Of a stretch of DNA of 64,000 bases, positions 34,022 to 43,686 are shown one piece after another. The notes under the pieces were generated by a model. It did not search any database, was not told the origin of the DNA, and saw only the letters and a program-made list of their open reading frames with translations. Position 1 is the stretch's first letter. Every line of letters begins with the position of its first letter. The position numbers were made by a program, and so were the translations under genes. The DNA is from a bacterium (GTDB lineage Bacteria > Bacteroidota > Ignavibacteria > Kapaibacteriales > UBA2268), in assembly GCA_030431515.1 (NCBI GenBank), contig JAUIIX010000009.1:27047-91046 (forward strand). Direction: 5' to 3'.

Positions 34022-35290
34022 TTATAAATTTGGATTTGCTTGTCTTTCAGCTAAAGGTAATGGCAAGTGCATCCAAGAAGTTGCTGGATCTAAATGCCAT
34101 AAATCAAAATGTCTTTGATCTAATAACCTCATTCCTTCACAGAAGAATTCTTTATCTCTTTCAGCAATAAGCATTGCCATAGCATCACCAGCATAGTTGT
34201 CAGTTATATACTGATCATCTATAGCATCTAAGTTATAACTTGCTCTTACATTATTTACATGAATAAGTCCTGTCCCTACATCACCACCATCAATAGCTAA
34301 TTCAGCTAATAACAATTCATTTTCTTGCCAACCTAAAAATCTTATTGGAGATTCAGTAGTTGAGTGTTTGTTTTGAATAGAATAAACATTCAAAGGTGCA
34401 CCAGTACTATCAGTAGCTGTACCAGGAAAAGAAAATAATGGAATTCTTGCACTTTCTTTAGGATCCAAATCTAAATAAGCAGCATAACGAGGGGCTGCAT
34501 ACCATTGAATTCTACCATTACCAGAATCATAGAACCAATCATTTAAAGCTAAAGCATTGTATAAAGCATTAACATTTGCATCACCTTGAACCATTCCAGC
34601 ACTTAGTGCTGTTGCAGCCATAGTTGTATTATTCTGAAGTATATAAATTCTAGCTCTAAAAGTATTGATTGATCTTAATTGAGCTTCAGAAGCATATTTT
34701 TCTGCTTCAGCCAAATCTGCTAAAGTCATTGTGTATAATTCACTTCTTGATAATAATGGACCAACATCAATAGTAGCACCTGGGCTATTTATTTCTAATC
34801 CAAAATATGAACCTAAAAAGTATTTAGCAACTGCAGAATAGAAATATCCATTATAAAGTGCATCATTTTTTATCCCTTCTTCGCCTTCATTGAACACAAT
34901 GTCATTTTCACATTTTTCAATTAATAATTCAGTATGCTTTCTAAATTCTTGAACAGCTTTAAACCCATTTGCAATTGAATTGTTATTTGGATTTAATGGT
35001 AAAGGAGGCAATGTAGTTGCTCTGTTAATTTCATCAAACTGAACAAAAGATGCTCCTTGGATATCTCTTGTAAAGTTCATTTCATCAGACAATCCTCCGG
35101 CCATTGATGTCATTTGATCATAAGCTTCAGCAAAAAGCCCTTGAACACCTTTTACTAAAAACTGTGCATCTTTTGCAGTTTTAAATTGGTCGTTACCAAT
35201 TGAATCATTTGGTTTTTCATAATCACTTACAAAGTCATCACATGAAAAAATAGCAAATGTTAAAAGTAATATTAAATATATATTTTTCAT
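34022..35290 (-). CDS. SusD/RagB-like nutrient-binding lipoprotein
   Basis: The 422-residue protein has a lipoprotein signal peptide ending in FAIFSC (Cys17). SusD-family features follow: TPR-like helices in the first half (AVQEFRKHTELLIEKCEND, GYFYSAVAKYFLGSYFG, LADLAEAEKYASEAQLRSINTFRARIYI in pieces), then an ENELLLAELAI helix, and the C-terminal ERDKEFFCEGMRLLDQRHFDLW segment, typical of SusD. It caps the SusC barrel to capture a substrate at the cell surface. It is somewhat short for the family. It follows susC directly (10 bases) as a pair. No glycoside hydrolase or peptidase is alongside, so substrate is unknown. Confidence 0.93.
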   Translation of the reverse strand: MKNIYLILLLTFAIFSCDDFVSDYEKPNDSIGNDQFKTAKDAQFLVKGVQGLFAEAYDQMTSMAGGLSDEMNFTRDIQGASFVQFDEINRATTLPPLPLNPNNNSIANGFKAVQEFRKHTELLIEKCENDIVFNEGEEGIKNDALYNGYFYSAVAKYFLGSYFGLEINSPGATIDVGPLLSRSELYTMTLADLAEAEKYASEAQLRSINTFRARIYILQNNTTMAATALSAGMVQGDANVNALYNALALNDWFYDSGNGRIQWYAAPRYAAYLDLDPKESARIPLFSFPGTATDSTGAPLNVYSIQNKHSTTESPIRFLGWQENELLLAELAIDGGDVGTGLIHVNNVRASYNLDAIDDQYITDNYAGDAMAMLIAERDKEFFCEGMRLLDQRHFDLWHLDPATSWMHLPLPLAERQANPNL

Positions 35291-35300
35291 TTTGTTACCT

Positions 35301-38177
35301 TTATAATCCTAAATTAATTGAGAAATTAAATGTTCTTGGTGCTGCTAATGTTAAAAAGTCAACATTTCTTCCAACATTAGTTCTTGAACCAGTTGTATTT
35401 ACTTCTGGATCTATACCATTGTATGGAGACCATATTGCTACATTTCTAACAGAGAAAACTAAATTTAAATCTGAAACTACTTTTCTATCCATTAGTTTAT
35501 TGAACATTTTAGTAGCATTATATCTTAAACTAACTTCTCTTAATTTTAACCAGCTTGCTTCTTCTGCAAAGTTAGTTACATAATTAGCAGATAATTTAGC
35601 TAATTTATTTGCAGTTGCAATATATTCAGCACTACCTGGAGTTTGAGCTGCTAATTGTTCACTTAATTCATTAGATTCTACATCAGTACCAAATAATACT
35701 TGATATCTTCTTGTATAATTTAAAGTATATACATCTTGAGCAAAATCAAAAAGAGAATAGAAAGTAAAGTCTTTCAAGAATCTAAAAGATAAGTTAAATG
35801 AACCAGTCATTTTTGGTAATGGACTACCAATATATACATTATCAGCAGTTACATCTTCACCTGCATAAACTCCGTTTTCGTCAAATAATGCACCAAGTAC
35901 TTTTTGACCCATAAATGCAGATCTTGGTTGGTTTTCATACCATCCAACTATATCCCAAGTTATTAAATCTTGAGATCCACCTAAACTTACTATTTTATTA
36001 GTTTGATAATTTAGAATTAATCTTAAATCTAATTGATAATCCTCAGTCATAATTGGAGATGCGTAAAACATTGATTCAAACCCAGAACTTTCAATTTCGC
36101 CAATATTTGTAGGAATACTAGTGGCTGTTAATCCAGTTGAAGGAGCATTTGGTCTATTGATGATAGAGTTCGTAGCAAATTGTTGGTAATAAGTGAAATC
36201 AACACCATAAGCATTGTTATATTCTACTTCAAAACCAAACTCAATTTCATTAATACTTTCTGGCTTAATATCAGCATTACCTATTGATGTAATTTGAGCT
36301 CCAACTCCTGGTCCTGCATTTAAAGGTCCCCATCTTAGAGATTGACCAGCTAACAGTCCTGGTAATTGTCCTGATTGCCCCCAACCAGCTCTAATTTTCA
36401 CTAAATTAAAATCTTTAGTATCCATCACATTATCTAATCTGAATGCAGTTGATAATCTTGGATAAATTATTTTATTAGCATCTGCACCTAAAACACTTGA
36501 ATAGTCTTGTCTAATTGCAGCAGTTGCGTAAACTATATCTTTATAGTTAAAATCTTGTCTTAAAAATATTCCTGCTTCTCTATATTCTCTAATATAATCA
36601 TCAGCAGATTGATAAGTAAGTCCAGACAATAAGTTTGTTAAATCTGCAGAAGGATAATCAATAACAGAAATAAAATTTGTATTACTTTTATAAGTAAATA
36701 CTTGTGAACCAATAACTGTTTCCATTCCTATGTCATCGTTAATCTTCCAATCATATCCAATATTGAAGTCCATGTTGAAGTTCTTTCTATTTTGATTATA
36801 TACTTGTTTTGCCCCACTTGCTGCTACACCTGAATAAACATAATCAGGAGAATAGATTTGAGTATTATTAAAATCCATATAATCCATTCCCATTGAAAGT
36901 CTTGAATGTAAGTTTGGCATCCAGTTCGGTTGATATGTAACAGCCGCAGATCCAATAAATCTCGAATTATCTGTTCTATCTGAAACCGCTGCTGCAGCCG
37001 CACTATCAGTAAATGCAAAAGGAGGGTCGAATAACAATACATTTCCCATAAATCCTGTAATATTATTATCACTCATTGGTCTCGAGCTTTCAGTACCTAC
37101 GAAGTTAGTTGATATATCTAATTTGAATTCTGAAGAAGGAGTAACTGAAAAATTACCTCTTAAAGATTCTCTGTCTAAATTATTCTGAAATAAAATTCCG
37201 TCCTCTTGTCTTCCAGTATATCCAAAATAATAATTAAAAATACCAGATTGACCTTGAACTCCAATTCCAGTTTCTTGAATTGCACCATCTACAAAAATAG
37301 AATTAGCAACATCAGCATTTACAAATTGGTCACTACTATACGGAGTTTGTTGCTCGTTCCATCCACCCGTATATTTTACATTTACTTGATAAAAATCATT
37401 TTGTCTTCTTCCATTTTTAGTTGTAATTAAAACAACACCATTAGACCCTTGCGTTCCATAAAGTGCTGCACCTACTGGCCCTTTAAGGATTTCAACACTT
37501 TCTATGTCATTAGGATTAATATCAGCTAAAGTAGAATATCCTTGTCCACCAATATCAATACCCATTTCATTGTTTGTAAATCTAACACCATCAACATAAA
37601 TTACAGGTTGACCATCTCCATTAAGACCTCCACCACCTCTAACTTGAAATCTAACTCCTCCACCTGCATTTCCTGAGGCATTGCTCATTTGAACGCCAGG
37701 TATTTTACCTGTTACCATTTGACTAAAGTCAGAATAGTTTTGTTTTTCAGTTAGCTCAGCAGCGTCAATTTTCGTAACAGCAACTTCTGATACATCTTTT
37801 GAGTTTTTTGAAGCTAGTCCAGTTACAACAATTTCTTCAAGCCCTACAACATCCTGAATTAACTCGATATTTAGAGTCTTTGTGTCACCATCGCTATAAT
37901 TCATAGTTGATGTATATTTTTTGTAACCTAAATAAGAAGTTCTTATGGTAAGATTACCTGTGGTTTTCATGACGATTTTAAATGATCCGTCATTTGAAGC
38001 ATAAGCACCAGACAAGAAATTTCCTGCCTGATCGTGAACAGAAATAGATGCTCCGATTAGAGCCATCCCTGTTTTTTTATCTTTTACACTCCCTTCTAAA
38101 GTAACATTAGCTAATGCATTATAGCTATACATTACACTAAAAAAGACAATGAAAAGAATTAGTTTATAATTCTTCAT
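35301..38177 (-). CDS. SusC/RagA-like TonB-dependent outer-membrane receptor
   Basis: This 958-residue protein carries a signal peptide (about 1-23), a carboxypeptidase-regulatory-like domain (about 25-110, VTLEGSVKDKKTGMALIGASISVHDQAGNF in part), a TonB box region, a plug domain with the SusC phrase GVQMSNASGNAGGGVRFQVRG, and a 22-strand-type barrel ending in FNFSINLGL. SusC transporters import oligosaccharides, peptides or other nutrients with TonB energy. SusD follows immediately. The protein is in the usual size range. Confidence 0.95.
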   Translation of the reverse strand: MKNYKLILFIVFFSVMYSYNALANVTLEGSVKDKKTGMALIGASISVHDQAGNFLSGAYASNDGSFKIVMKTTGNLTIRTSYLGYKKYTSTMNYSDGDTKTLNIELIQDVVGLEEIVVTGLASKNSKDVSEVAVTKIDAAELTEKQNYSDFSQMVTGKIPGVQMSNASGNAGGGVRFQVRGGGGLNGDGQPVIYVDGVRFTNNEMGIDIGGQGYSTLADINPNDIESVEILKGPVGAALYGTQGSNGVVLITTKNGRRQNDFYQVNVKYTGGWNEQQTPYSSDQFVNADVANSIFVDGAIQETGIGVQGQSGIFNYYFGYTGRQEDGILFQNNLDRESLRGNFSVTPSSEFKLDISTNFVGTESSRPMSDNNITGFMGNVLLFDPPFAFTDSAAAAAVSDRTDNSRFIGSAAVTYQPNWMPNLHSRLSMGMDYMDFNNTQIYSPDYVYSGVAASGAKQVYNQNRKNFNMDFNIGYDWKINDDIGMETVIGSQVFTYKSNTNFISVIDYPSADLTNLLSGLTYQSADDYIREYREAGIFLRQDFNYKDIVYATAAIRQDYSSVLGADANKIIYPRLSTAFRLDNVMDTKDFNLVKIRAGWGQSGQLPGLLAGQSLRWGPLNAGPGVGAQITSIGNADIKPESINEIEFGFEVEYNNAYGVDFTYYQQFATNSIINRPNAPSTGLTATSIPTNIGEIESSGFESMFYASPIMTEDYQLDLRLILNYQTNKIVSLGGSQDLITWDIVGWYENQPRSAFMGQKVLGALFDENGVYAGEDVTADNVYIGSPLPKMTGSFNLSFRFLKDFTFYSLFDFAQDVYTLNYTRRYQVLFGTDVESNELSEQLAAQTPGSAEYIATANKLAKLSANYVTNFAEEASWLKLREVSLRYNATKMFNKLMDRKVVSDLNLVFSVRNVAIWSPYNGIDPEVNTTGSRTNVGRNVDFLTLAAPRTFNFSINLGL

Positions 38178-38225
38178 ACATAACCCCTAAATTTAATATA
38201 AAAATATATCTTAATTTTGTAACTT

Positions 38226-38323
38226 TTTTTAAAAATTTACGTTATGTACTTACCATCTTATTATATTACTCCCAAAGTATTTTTTTTGATGGTTGGCAGG
38301 ATTGCAGTCCTGCCTTTTTTTTT
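38226..38323 (+). ncRNA. Candidate small RNA opposite the susC leader
   Basis: On the plus strand, TAATTTTG (38212-38219) is a -7-like box and GGCAGGA-TTGCAG-TCCTGCC followed by nine T (38295-38323) is a textbook terminator. No plus-strand gene lies between or upstream for over 4 kb. A transcript of about 100 bases from one to the other would lie in the 5' region of susC in antisense orientation. This is inferred from signals only. The alternative is a terminator that protects valS from readthrough, or a mobile hairpin. Confidence 0.3.
38295..38323 (+). terminator. Strong plus-strand terminator upstream of susC
   Basis: A 7-bp GC-rich stem GGCAGGA/TCCTGCC with a six-base loop is followed by nine T on the plus strand. 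On the minus strand there is no T-tract. The rest of the 38324-38506 spacer is AT-rich with nothing recognisable. Confidence 0.75.
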
Positions 38324-38506
38324 GCAAATTTTAAATATTTTTATCAAGAATTAAGATTTTCTAATTCACAACTTATATTATTTTTTATAAAATTCCAAAT
38401 TTTTTTTTATAAAATTAACAAAAACATACTTAAAACATAGGTATTTAGAGGATGTTAAAATTATTAACATAATGATATAGTTGTAAAAAACACTTAAAAT
38501 ATAAAA

Positions 38507-38533
38507 AAAAAGTGCTATAAAATAGCACTTTTT
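38507..38533 (-). terminator. valS terminator
   Basis: AAAAAGTGCTA and TAGCACTTTTT form an 11-bp stem around TAAAA; on the minus strand a U-tract follows. Confidence 0.85.
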
Positions 38534-38566
38534 ATAAAACAAATAAGATAAAATTGTATTAAAAGT

Positions 38567-41263
38567 TTATAATTTCGATATACTTTCTTTAATTTTATTC
38601 AAATTATCAGTCATATCTGACAGTTTTTTTCTTTCGATTTCGACTACTTTTTCTGGAGCATTACTTACAAACTTCTCGTTTTCTAATTTCTTTTTAATCC
38701 CAAATATTTGACCTTCTAATCGCTTTGCTTCTGTACTTAATCTTTCCATCTCAGCTTCTTTATCAATTTCAATATTAAGAATTATTATTATTTCAATTCC
38801 TTTAACTACAGAAGACAAGTAATTAGCTGGTTCTTCACTTAATTTTTCTATTACTTTAATATCAGAAGATTTTGATAAAGTTTTTAATATTTGAACAGAA
38901 TTATTAATTATTGTCTGATTTTTAATATCATTTGTTATTAAAATTACATCTAACTTTTGATTTGCATCTACTGATTGTGAAGTTGCTTTTACTTTTCTAA
39001 TTTCGTCCGTAATATCTTGAATTAAATTAAAATCTAATTCTAAAGTTTTATCAATACTATTATCTATAAATGAAGGTGAATCTTCAACGCTTATTGAACT
39101 TACATCATCTCCATTTAATAAATGCCAAATTTCTTCAGTAATAAATGGCATTATTGGGTGTAATAATTTGATAATATCGTTAAAAATAGTAATTGCAAAA
39201 TTAGCAATTCGTTTTTTATAATCTTCATCACCATTGTTAAATTGTATTTTCACAATTTCTACATACCAATCGCAAAAATCTTTCCAAATAAAATCATAAA
39301 GCACTTTTGAATACTCTGTAACTTTATAATTCTCAATATAATTATCTATATCTTTAATCGCTGTATTTAACTTAGATAATATCCATTTATCCGCTAAAGA
39401 ATACTCACTTTCCGAAAGAATATGTTCAGCACTTGACTCTGCTTCATTATACTTCATCTGTAAAAATCTACCAGCATTCCAAATTTTATTAGCGAAGTTT
39501 CTACCCATTTCCATAGATGGAATATCTTGAGCATTTACATCAACATCCATTCTTACATCTTGCCCAAGAGGTGCAAGATAAATCATAGTATATCGAACTG
39601 CATCAGCACCATATTTGTCAATTATATTAAGTGGGTCAGGAGAATTTCCAAGTGATTTAGATAATTTACGTCCTTTTCCATCTCGAATCATAGAGGTAAA
39701 ATACACATCTTTGAAAGGTACTTGCCCATTAAATTCTTTAGTAGCCATTATCATTCTTGCCACCCAAAAGAAAATAATATCAGGACCAGTTACAAGTAAG
39801 TCCGAAGGCAAGTATTTTGCTAAATCTGAATGACTATTTTCTGGGTTTTCACTATCCCAACCTGTTGTTGTCATTGGCCATAACCATGAAGAAAACCAAG
39901 TATCAAGTACATCTTCATCTTGAGATAACTTAGCATTACTATCTAAATTTAATTTTACTCTTGCTTCATCTTCATTTTTTGCGGCTGTGAATTGCCCATC
40001 TTCTGAATAATAAACAGGAATTCTATGTCCCCACCACAATTGTCGAGATATACACCAATCTTTAATATTATTCATCCAATGGTTGTAAGTTTTTACCCAA
40101 TGATTAGGGTGAAAGTTAATCTCTCCATCTGCAAGTGGTTGAAGTGCTATCTCCGCAAGCGGCTTCATATTAACAAACCATTGGTCTGATAAATATGGCT
40201 CTATAACTTCTCCACCTCTTTGAGAAAATCCAACATTATGAGTATAATCTTCTATTTTTTCAATCAGACCAAGCTCTTGTAGTTTGTCAGAAATAATTCT
40301 TCTTGCTTTAAATCTTTCAATACCATTAAATTCACCAGTTTCTTCATTTAAAGTACCGTCTGGATTTAATGTATTAATTGTTTCTAAATTATGTCTATTC
40401 CCAATTTCAAAGTCATTAGGGTCATGGGCTGGAGTTACTTTTAAGCAACCAGTTCCAAACTCAATATCAACATAATCATCAGCAATAATTTGAACTTTTC
40501 TATTAACCAATGGAACTATAACATATTGTCCAATTAAATCTTTAAATCTTTCATCATTTGGATTGACAGCTACTGCAATATCACCAAAAATTGTTTCTGG
40601 TCGAACAGTTGAAACTTTAAGATATTTATCAGAGTTTTCAAAGTAATACTTCATAGTATAAAACTTTTCATTAACTTCTTTAAATTCTACTTCTTCATCA
40701 GAAAGTGCTGTCATTGCAAGGGGAGACCAATTGATTATACGTTTCCCTTTGTAAATCAGTCCTTTATCAAATAGTTCTATAAATACATCTCTTACAGCAT
40801 TAGATGCTTTTTCATCCATAGTGAAAAGCATTTTAGACCAATTTGCAGAAACACCTAATCTTTGTAATTGCTCGAAAATTATTCCGCCATATTTATCTTT
40901 CCATTCCAATACTTTTTCAATAAACTTTTCTCTACCAAGGTCATATTTCGTGATATTTTCACTTTCTTTTAAGTGTTTTTCAACTCTAGTTTGAGTTGCA
41001 ATACCCGCATGATCCATTCCAGGAAACCACTGTGCATCATAGCCCTGCATTCTTTTCTTTCTAATATACAAATCTTGTAAAGTATGATTTAGTACGTGAC
41101 CAAAGTGCAAAATACCAGTAACATTTGGAGGAGGCATAAAAATAGAATATGGCTTTTTGCTATCATCTTGCGTTAAGTATAATTCTTGTTCTTGCCAATA
41201 TTTATACCACTTATCTTCGTATTCTTTTGGATTTAAGTTTTTAGGAAATTCTCTCATTTTCAT
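38567..41263 (-). CDS. valS: Valyl-tRNA synthetase
   Basis: A class I aminoacyl-tRNA synthetase of 898 residues, normal for bacterial ValRS. The HIGH motif is PPPNVTGILHFGHVLN (near residue 44-60), and the KMSKS motif is KLSKSLGNSPDP (near 550). A CP1 editing domain lies between, an anticodon-binding helical domain follows, and the C-terminus is a coiled coil (VEIERKKLSDMTDNLNKIKESISKL in parts) as expected. The TGPDIIFFWVARMI segment also fits ValRS. Confidence 0.97.
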   Translation of the reverse strand: MKMREFPKNLNPKEYEDKWYKYWQEQELYLTQDDSKKPYSIFMPPPNVTGILHFGHVLNHTLQDLYIRKKRMQGYDAQWFPGMDHAGIATQTRVEKHLKESENITKYDLGREKFIEKVLEWKDKYGGIIFEQLQRLGVSANWSKMLFTMDEKASNAVRDVFIELFDKGLIYKGKRIINWSPLAMTALSDEEVEFKEVNEKFYTMKYYFENSDKYLKVSTVRPETIFGDIAVAVNPNDERFKDLIGQYVIVPLVNRKVQIIADDYVDIEFGTGCLKVTPAHDPNDFEIGNRHNLETINTLNPDGTLNEETGEFNGIERFKARRIISDKLQELGLIEKIEDYTHNVGFSQRGGEVIEPYLSDQWFVNMKPLAEIALQPLADGEINFHPNHWVKTYNHWMNNIKDWCISRQLWWGHRIPVYYSEDGQFTAAKNEDEARVKLNLDSNAKLSQDEDVLDTWFSSWLWPMTTTGWDSENPENSHSDLAKYLPSDLLVTGPDIIFFWVARMIMATKEFNGQVPFKDVYFTSMIRDGKGRKLSKSLGNSPDPLNIIDKYGADAVRYTMIYLAPLGQDVRMDVDVNAQDIPSMEMGRNFANKIWNAGRFLQMKYNEAESSAEHILSESEYSLADKWILSKLNTAIKDIDNYIENYKVTEYSKVLYDFIWKDFCDWYVEIVKIQFNNGDEDYKKRIANFAITIFNDIIKLLHPIMPFITEEIWHLLNGDDVSSISVEDSPSFIDNSIDKTLELDFNLIQDITDEIRKVKATSQSVDANQKLDVILITNDIKNQTIINNSVQILKTLSKSSDIKVIEKLSEEPANYLSSVVKGIEIIIILNIEIDKEAEMERLSTEAKRLEGQIFGIKKKLENEKFVSNAPEKVVEIERKKLSDMTDNLNKIKESISKL

Positions 41264-41283
41264 TTATTTATTTTTCAAAAAAA

Positions 41284-41291
41284 CAAAATTA
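41284..41291 (-). promoter_or_regulatory. Candidate -7 box of valS
   Basis: TAATTTTG on the minus strand, 21 bases before the valS start. A -33 box is not clear. Confidence 0.45.
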
Positions 41292-41369
41292 ACGAAAAAA
41301 AGTAAAATTTTATTGATTTCTATCTAAGAGTTTATAAATTAATTAAATTAATATAAAAATATGCTATAG

Positions 41370-42815
41370 TTAGAAAGTAATTTTCTCAGTTTTAGAGTAA
41401 ATTCCTCTTTCATCTATTGCAGTAATTTGAATAGAATTACTTATGTTTTCAGCATTTATTTTAAAAACTTGAATAATGTAATTATCAAGATATTGAGTTG
41501 AGCCAGTTAAATCTTGATATTTAATATTTTCTTTATTAAACTCAAGTTTTGAGACAACATTATTCAAATCATTTGTCAATTTTCCATAACATTTGGTTGT
41601 TATGGTTATAACTCCATTACTATAAGTTTTTTTAGTAATTTCTGGTGCTGGGGGAGAGATAACTCTTATATTTTCTTTATAATCATGTTGTTTTCCATCA
41701 ATATATCTAACTAATTTAAGAATTCTATTTGTATCAGAATTCTGAGGAATATATTCAAAATCTTGTCCATCATCAGAATATGCTAATAAGTCATTTTTAT
41801 AAAATAATTTAGCAGAATAACTATTATAAGTGTTGTTCGGTAAATTTGGTTTAAATGTATAACTCTTATTTGGGTACATAACTTTAGGATAATCTGGGAA
41901 TTGAATCATTAATGGCTTTACAGTAAATTCAGTACTCGCAAGTCGATTATCCGCACTTCTTTCAATTTCTACTTTTACTTTATAGCTTTCATCGGCAGAA
42001 GTTTTCCCACTCAAATAAATCGCTTTACTATCAATTTCTTCAATTTTTATATTGTGCTTTTCGTCTGCAATTATCTTTGGAATATTCTTCAAGTCTTTTG
42101 TTAAATCAATTCCAAAAACTCGAACAGTTGCTTTCCATCTTGTTAATGCAATTGCACTTACTGGATTGTCTGGAAAAAAAGAAATATCACTCAAAACATC
42201 TCTAACCTGAATTACTTGAGGATTAGAATTAATGTCATTATTAATTTCAATTGGATTAGTATTATCTTCTACTTGATTCGTAGTATTATTTGATGCGATT
42301 TCCATTTCATCAATGAAAAAAGTATTAATAGCAAATCTTAATGTACTAATATTTGGATCTTTCTTACCTAAAGAATAAACTTCACCTTCAACTATTACTT
42401 CAAAGTTTTTATTTAGTGTTTTAATATTTTGAGGAAACCATTCAAATCGTGCTAATCCTTCATTATTTTCAATAATTTGAAAAGCATTTTTAACTATTTT
42501 TTTATCTGAATTATAGATAACATTAGATACATTATTAGAAATTAACTTAAAATTATATTTAACAGAGTCAATTTTACCAACTGGATAAATGACGTTAACA
42601 GTATCAGCCGTAAGAATTACACTTTTACCATCTTTGATTTTAAGACGAACATTCAAACTACTCTTTTCAGATTTGATATATGCACTACTTTGATCTGTAA
42701 CAATATAATCTTCTACATATTTCTTGCCTTCTGGAAGAAGTAATATAATGGCAGTAAGATATAAAACAAAGTATATCTCATTAAACCCTCTATATTTTTT
42801 ATCTTTTTGTATCAT
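41370..42815 (-). CDS. Membrane-anchored protein with Ig-like extracytoplasmic domains, unknown
   Basis: I do not recognise a named family. I start at ATG 42815 (MIQKDKKYRGFNEIYF); the 10-codon upstream frame starts at TTG inside a hairpin. The 481-residue protein has a short basic N-terminus, one membrane helix (about 12-30, IYFVLYLTAIILLLPEG), then several beta-sandwich-like modules; PPAPEITKKTYSNGVITITTK near the end is Ig-like. Such single-anchor, multi-Ig architecture is also seen in GldM of the gliding/T9SS motor, but I found no convincing GldM sequence hallmark. It sits downstream of batB-batC on the same strand, separated by a weak hairpin. Confidence 0.5.
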   Translation of the reverse strand: MIQKDKKYRGFNEIYFVLYLTAIILLLPEGKKYVEDYIVTDQSSAYIKSEKSSLNVRLKIKDGKSVILTADTVNVIYPVGKIDSVKYNFKLISNNVSNVIYNSDKKIVKNAFQIIENNEGLARFEWFPQNIKTLNKNFEVIVEGEVYSLGKKDPNISTLRFAINTFFIDEMEIASNNTTNQVEDNTNPIEINNDINSNPQVIQVRDVLSDISFFPDNPVSAIALTRWKATVRVFGIDLTKDLKNIPKIIADEKHNIKIEEIDSKAIYLSGKTSADESYKVKVEIERSADNRLASTEFTVKPLMIQFPDYPKVMYPNKSYTFKPNLPNNTYNSYSAKLFYKNDLLAYSDDGQDFEYIPQNSDTNRILKLVRYIDGKQHDYKENIRVISPPAPEITKKTYSNGVITITTKCYGKLTNDLNNVVSKLEFNKENIKYQDLTGSTQYLDNYIIQVFKINAENISNSIQITAIDERGIYSKTEKITF

Positions 42816-42829
42816 AATTATACTAAAAT

Positions 42830-42848
42830 GGCTTGAAAATATCAAGCC
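42830..42848 (-). terminator. Weak hairpin between batC and the Ig-like membrane gene
   Basis: GGCTTGA and TCAAGCC form a 7-bp stem with a 5-base loop; on the minus strand ATTTTAG follows. It may partly terminate or attenuate transcription after batC. Confidence 0.4.
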
Positions 42849-42888
42849 AAAATAAAATTAAAATGCAATTTAATTATAATTCGATTTA

Positions 42889-43686
42889 CTACCAATTTTT
42901 TTCAATCTTATTATTACTTTTTTCCATTTTTCTAACTTTCATTTGAGTTTGTTTCTCTTGTTTTGCTAATGCTTGCAACATTCTTTCAGCATCTTCTTTA
43001 GAGATTTTTAATTCCTTTTGCTTAGCACCTTTTCCATCTTTTTTATCATCTTGTTCGCCCTGATTTTGACCCTGTTGGTCTTTGTTATCAGAGTTATCAG
43101 CTTTATCTTGTTGATTCTGTTGATTTTTATCTTGCTTGTCTTTATTCTGCTCTTTATTATCTTTATTGTCTTGCTTATCCTTATTATCTTTGTTTTGTTG
43201 ATTTTTATCTTGTTTATCTTTATTATCTTTGTTTTCTTTATTATCTTGATTTTGCTTATCTTGTTGCTGCTGTTGTTGCAACATTCTTTTAGCATATTCT
43301 AAATTATATGTAGTTTCAGCATCACCAGGGTTATTTCTCAAAGATTTTTTATAAGAATCAACCGCTTCTTCAAATTTCTGAGAATTTAAATAAGAATTTC
43401 CTAAGTTATGATATGCTTTAGCTATAGTTTTAGCATCAAGATTAGAATTAGTTGCAATCTCTTCATAAGAGGTAATTGCAGATTCAAAATCTTCAGTCTT
43501 ATATTTTGCATTTCCTAAATTATACTTCGCTGGTAAAGATTTTCCATTAACTTCTAAAGATTTTTTATATAAATCTTCTGCCTCTGTATATTTCTGTGCT
43601 TTATAAAACTCATTTGCTTTTCTGATAGTCTTATTTTCTTCTTGTGAAAAAGCAATATTCGTTAAAAATATCAATAAATAAATCAT
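42889..43686 (-). CDS. batC: BatC-like TPR protein with K/D/N/Q-rich tail
   Basis: The 265-residue protein has a signal peptide (about 1-15), then TPR repeats over about 16-140 (KANEFYKAQKYTEAEDLYKKSLEVNGKS, AKYNLGNAKYKTEDFESAITSYEEI, AYHNLGNSYLNSQKFEEAVDSYKKSLRNNP in pieces). A roughly 80-residue tract made mostly of Lys, Asp, Asn, Gln follows, then a helix. In the Bat cluster, BatC is a TPR protein next to BatB, and this gene starts inside the batB stop (ATGA). TPRs suggest a scaffolding role in the periplasm. Confidence 0.82.
   Translation of the reverse strand: MIYLLIFLTNIAFSQEENKTIRKANEFYKAQKYTEAEDLYKKSLEVNGKSLPAKYNLGNAKYKTEDFESAITSYEEIATNSNLDAKTIAKAYHNLGNSYLNSQKFEEAVDSYKKSLRNNPGDAETTYNLEYAKRMLQQQQQQDKQNQDNKENKDNKDKQDKNQQNKDNKDKQDNKDNKEQNKDKQDKNQQNQQDKADNSDNKDQQGQNQGEQDDKKDGKGAKQKELKISKEDAERMLQALAKQEKQTQMKVRKMEKSNNKIEKNW

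Noticed and set aside
43008..43302. Frames on both strands over the BatC tail
   Set aside because: Low-complexity coding DNA of batC read in other frames; the batC frame has TPR support.
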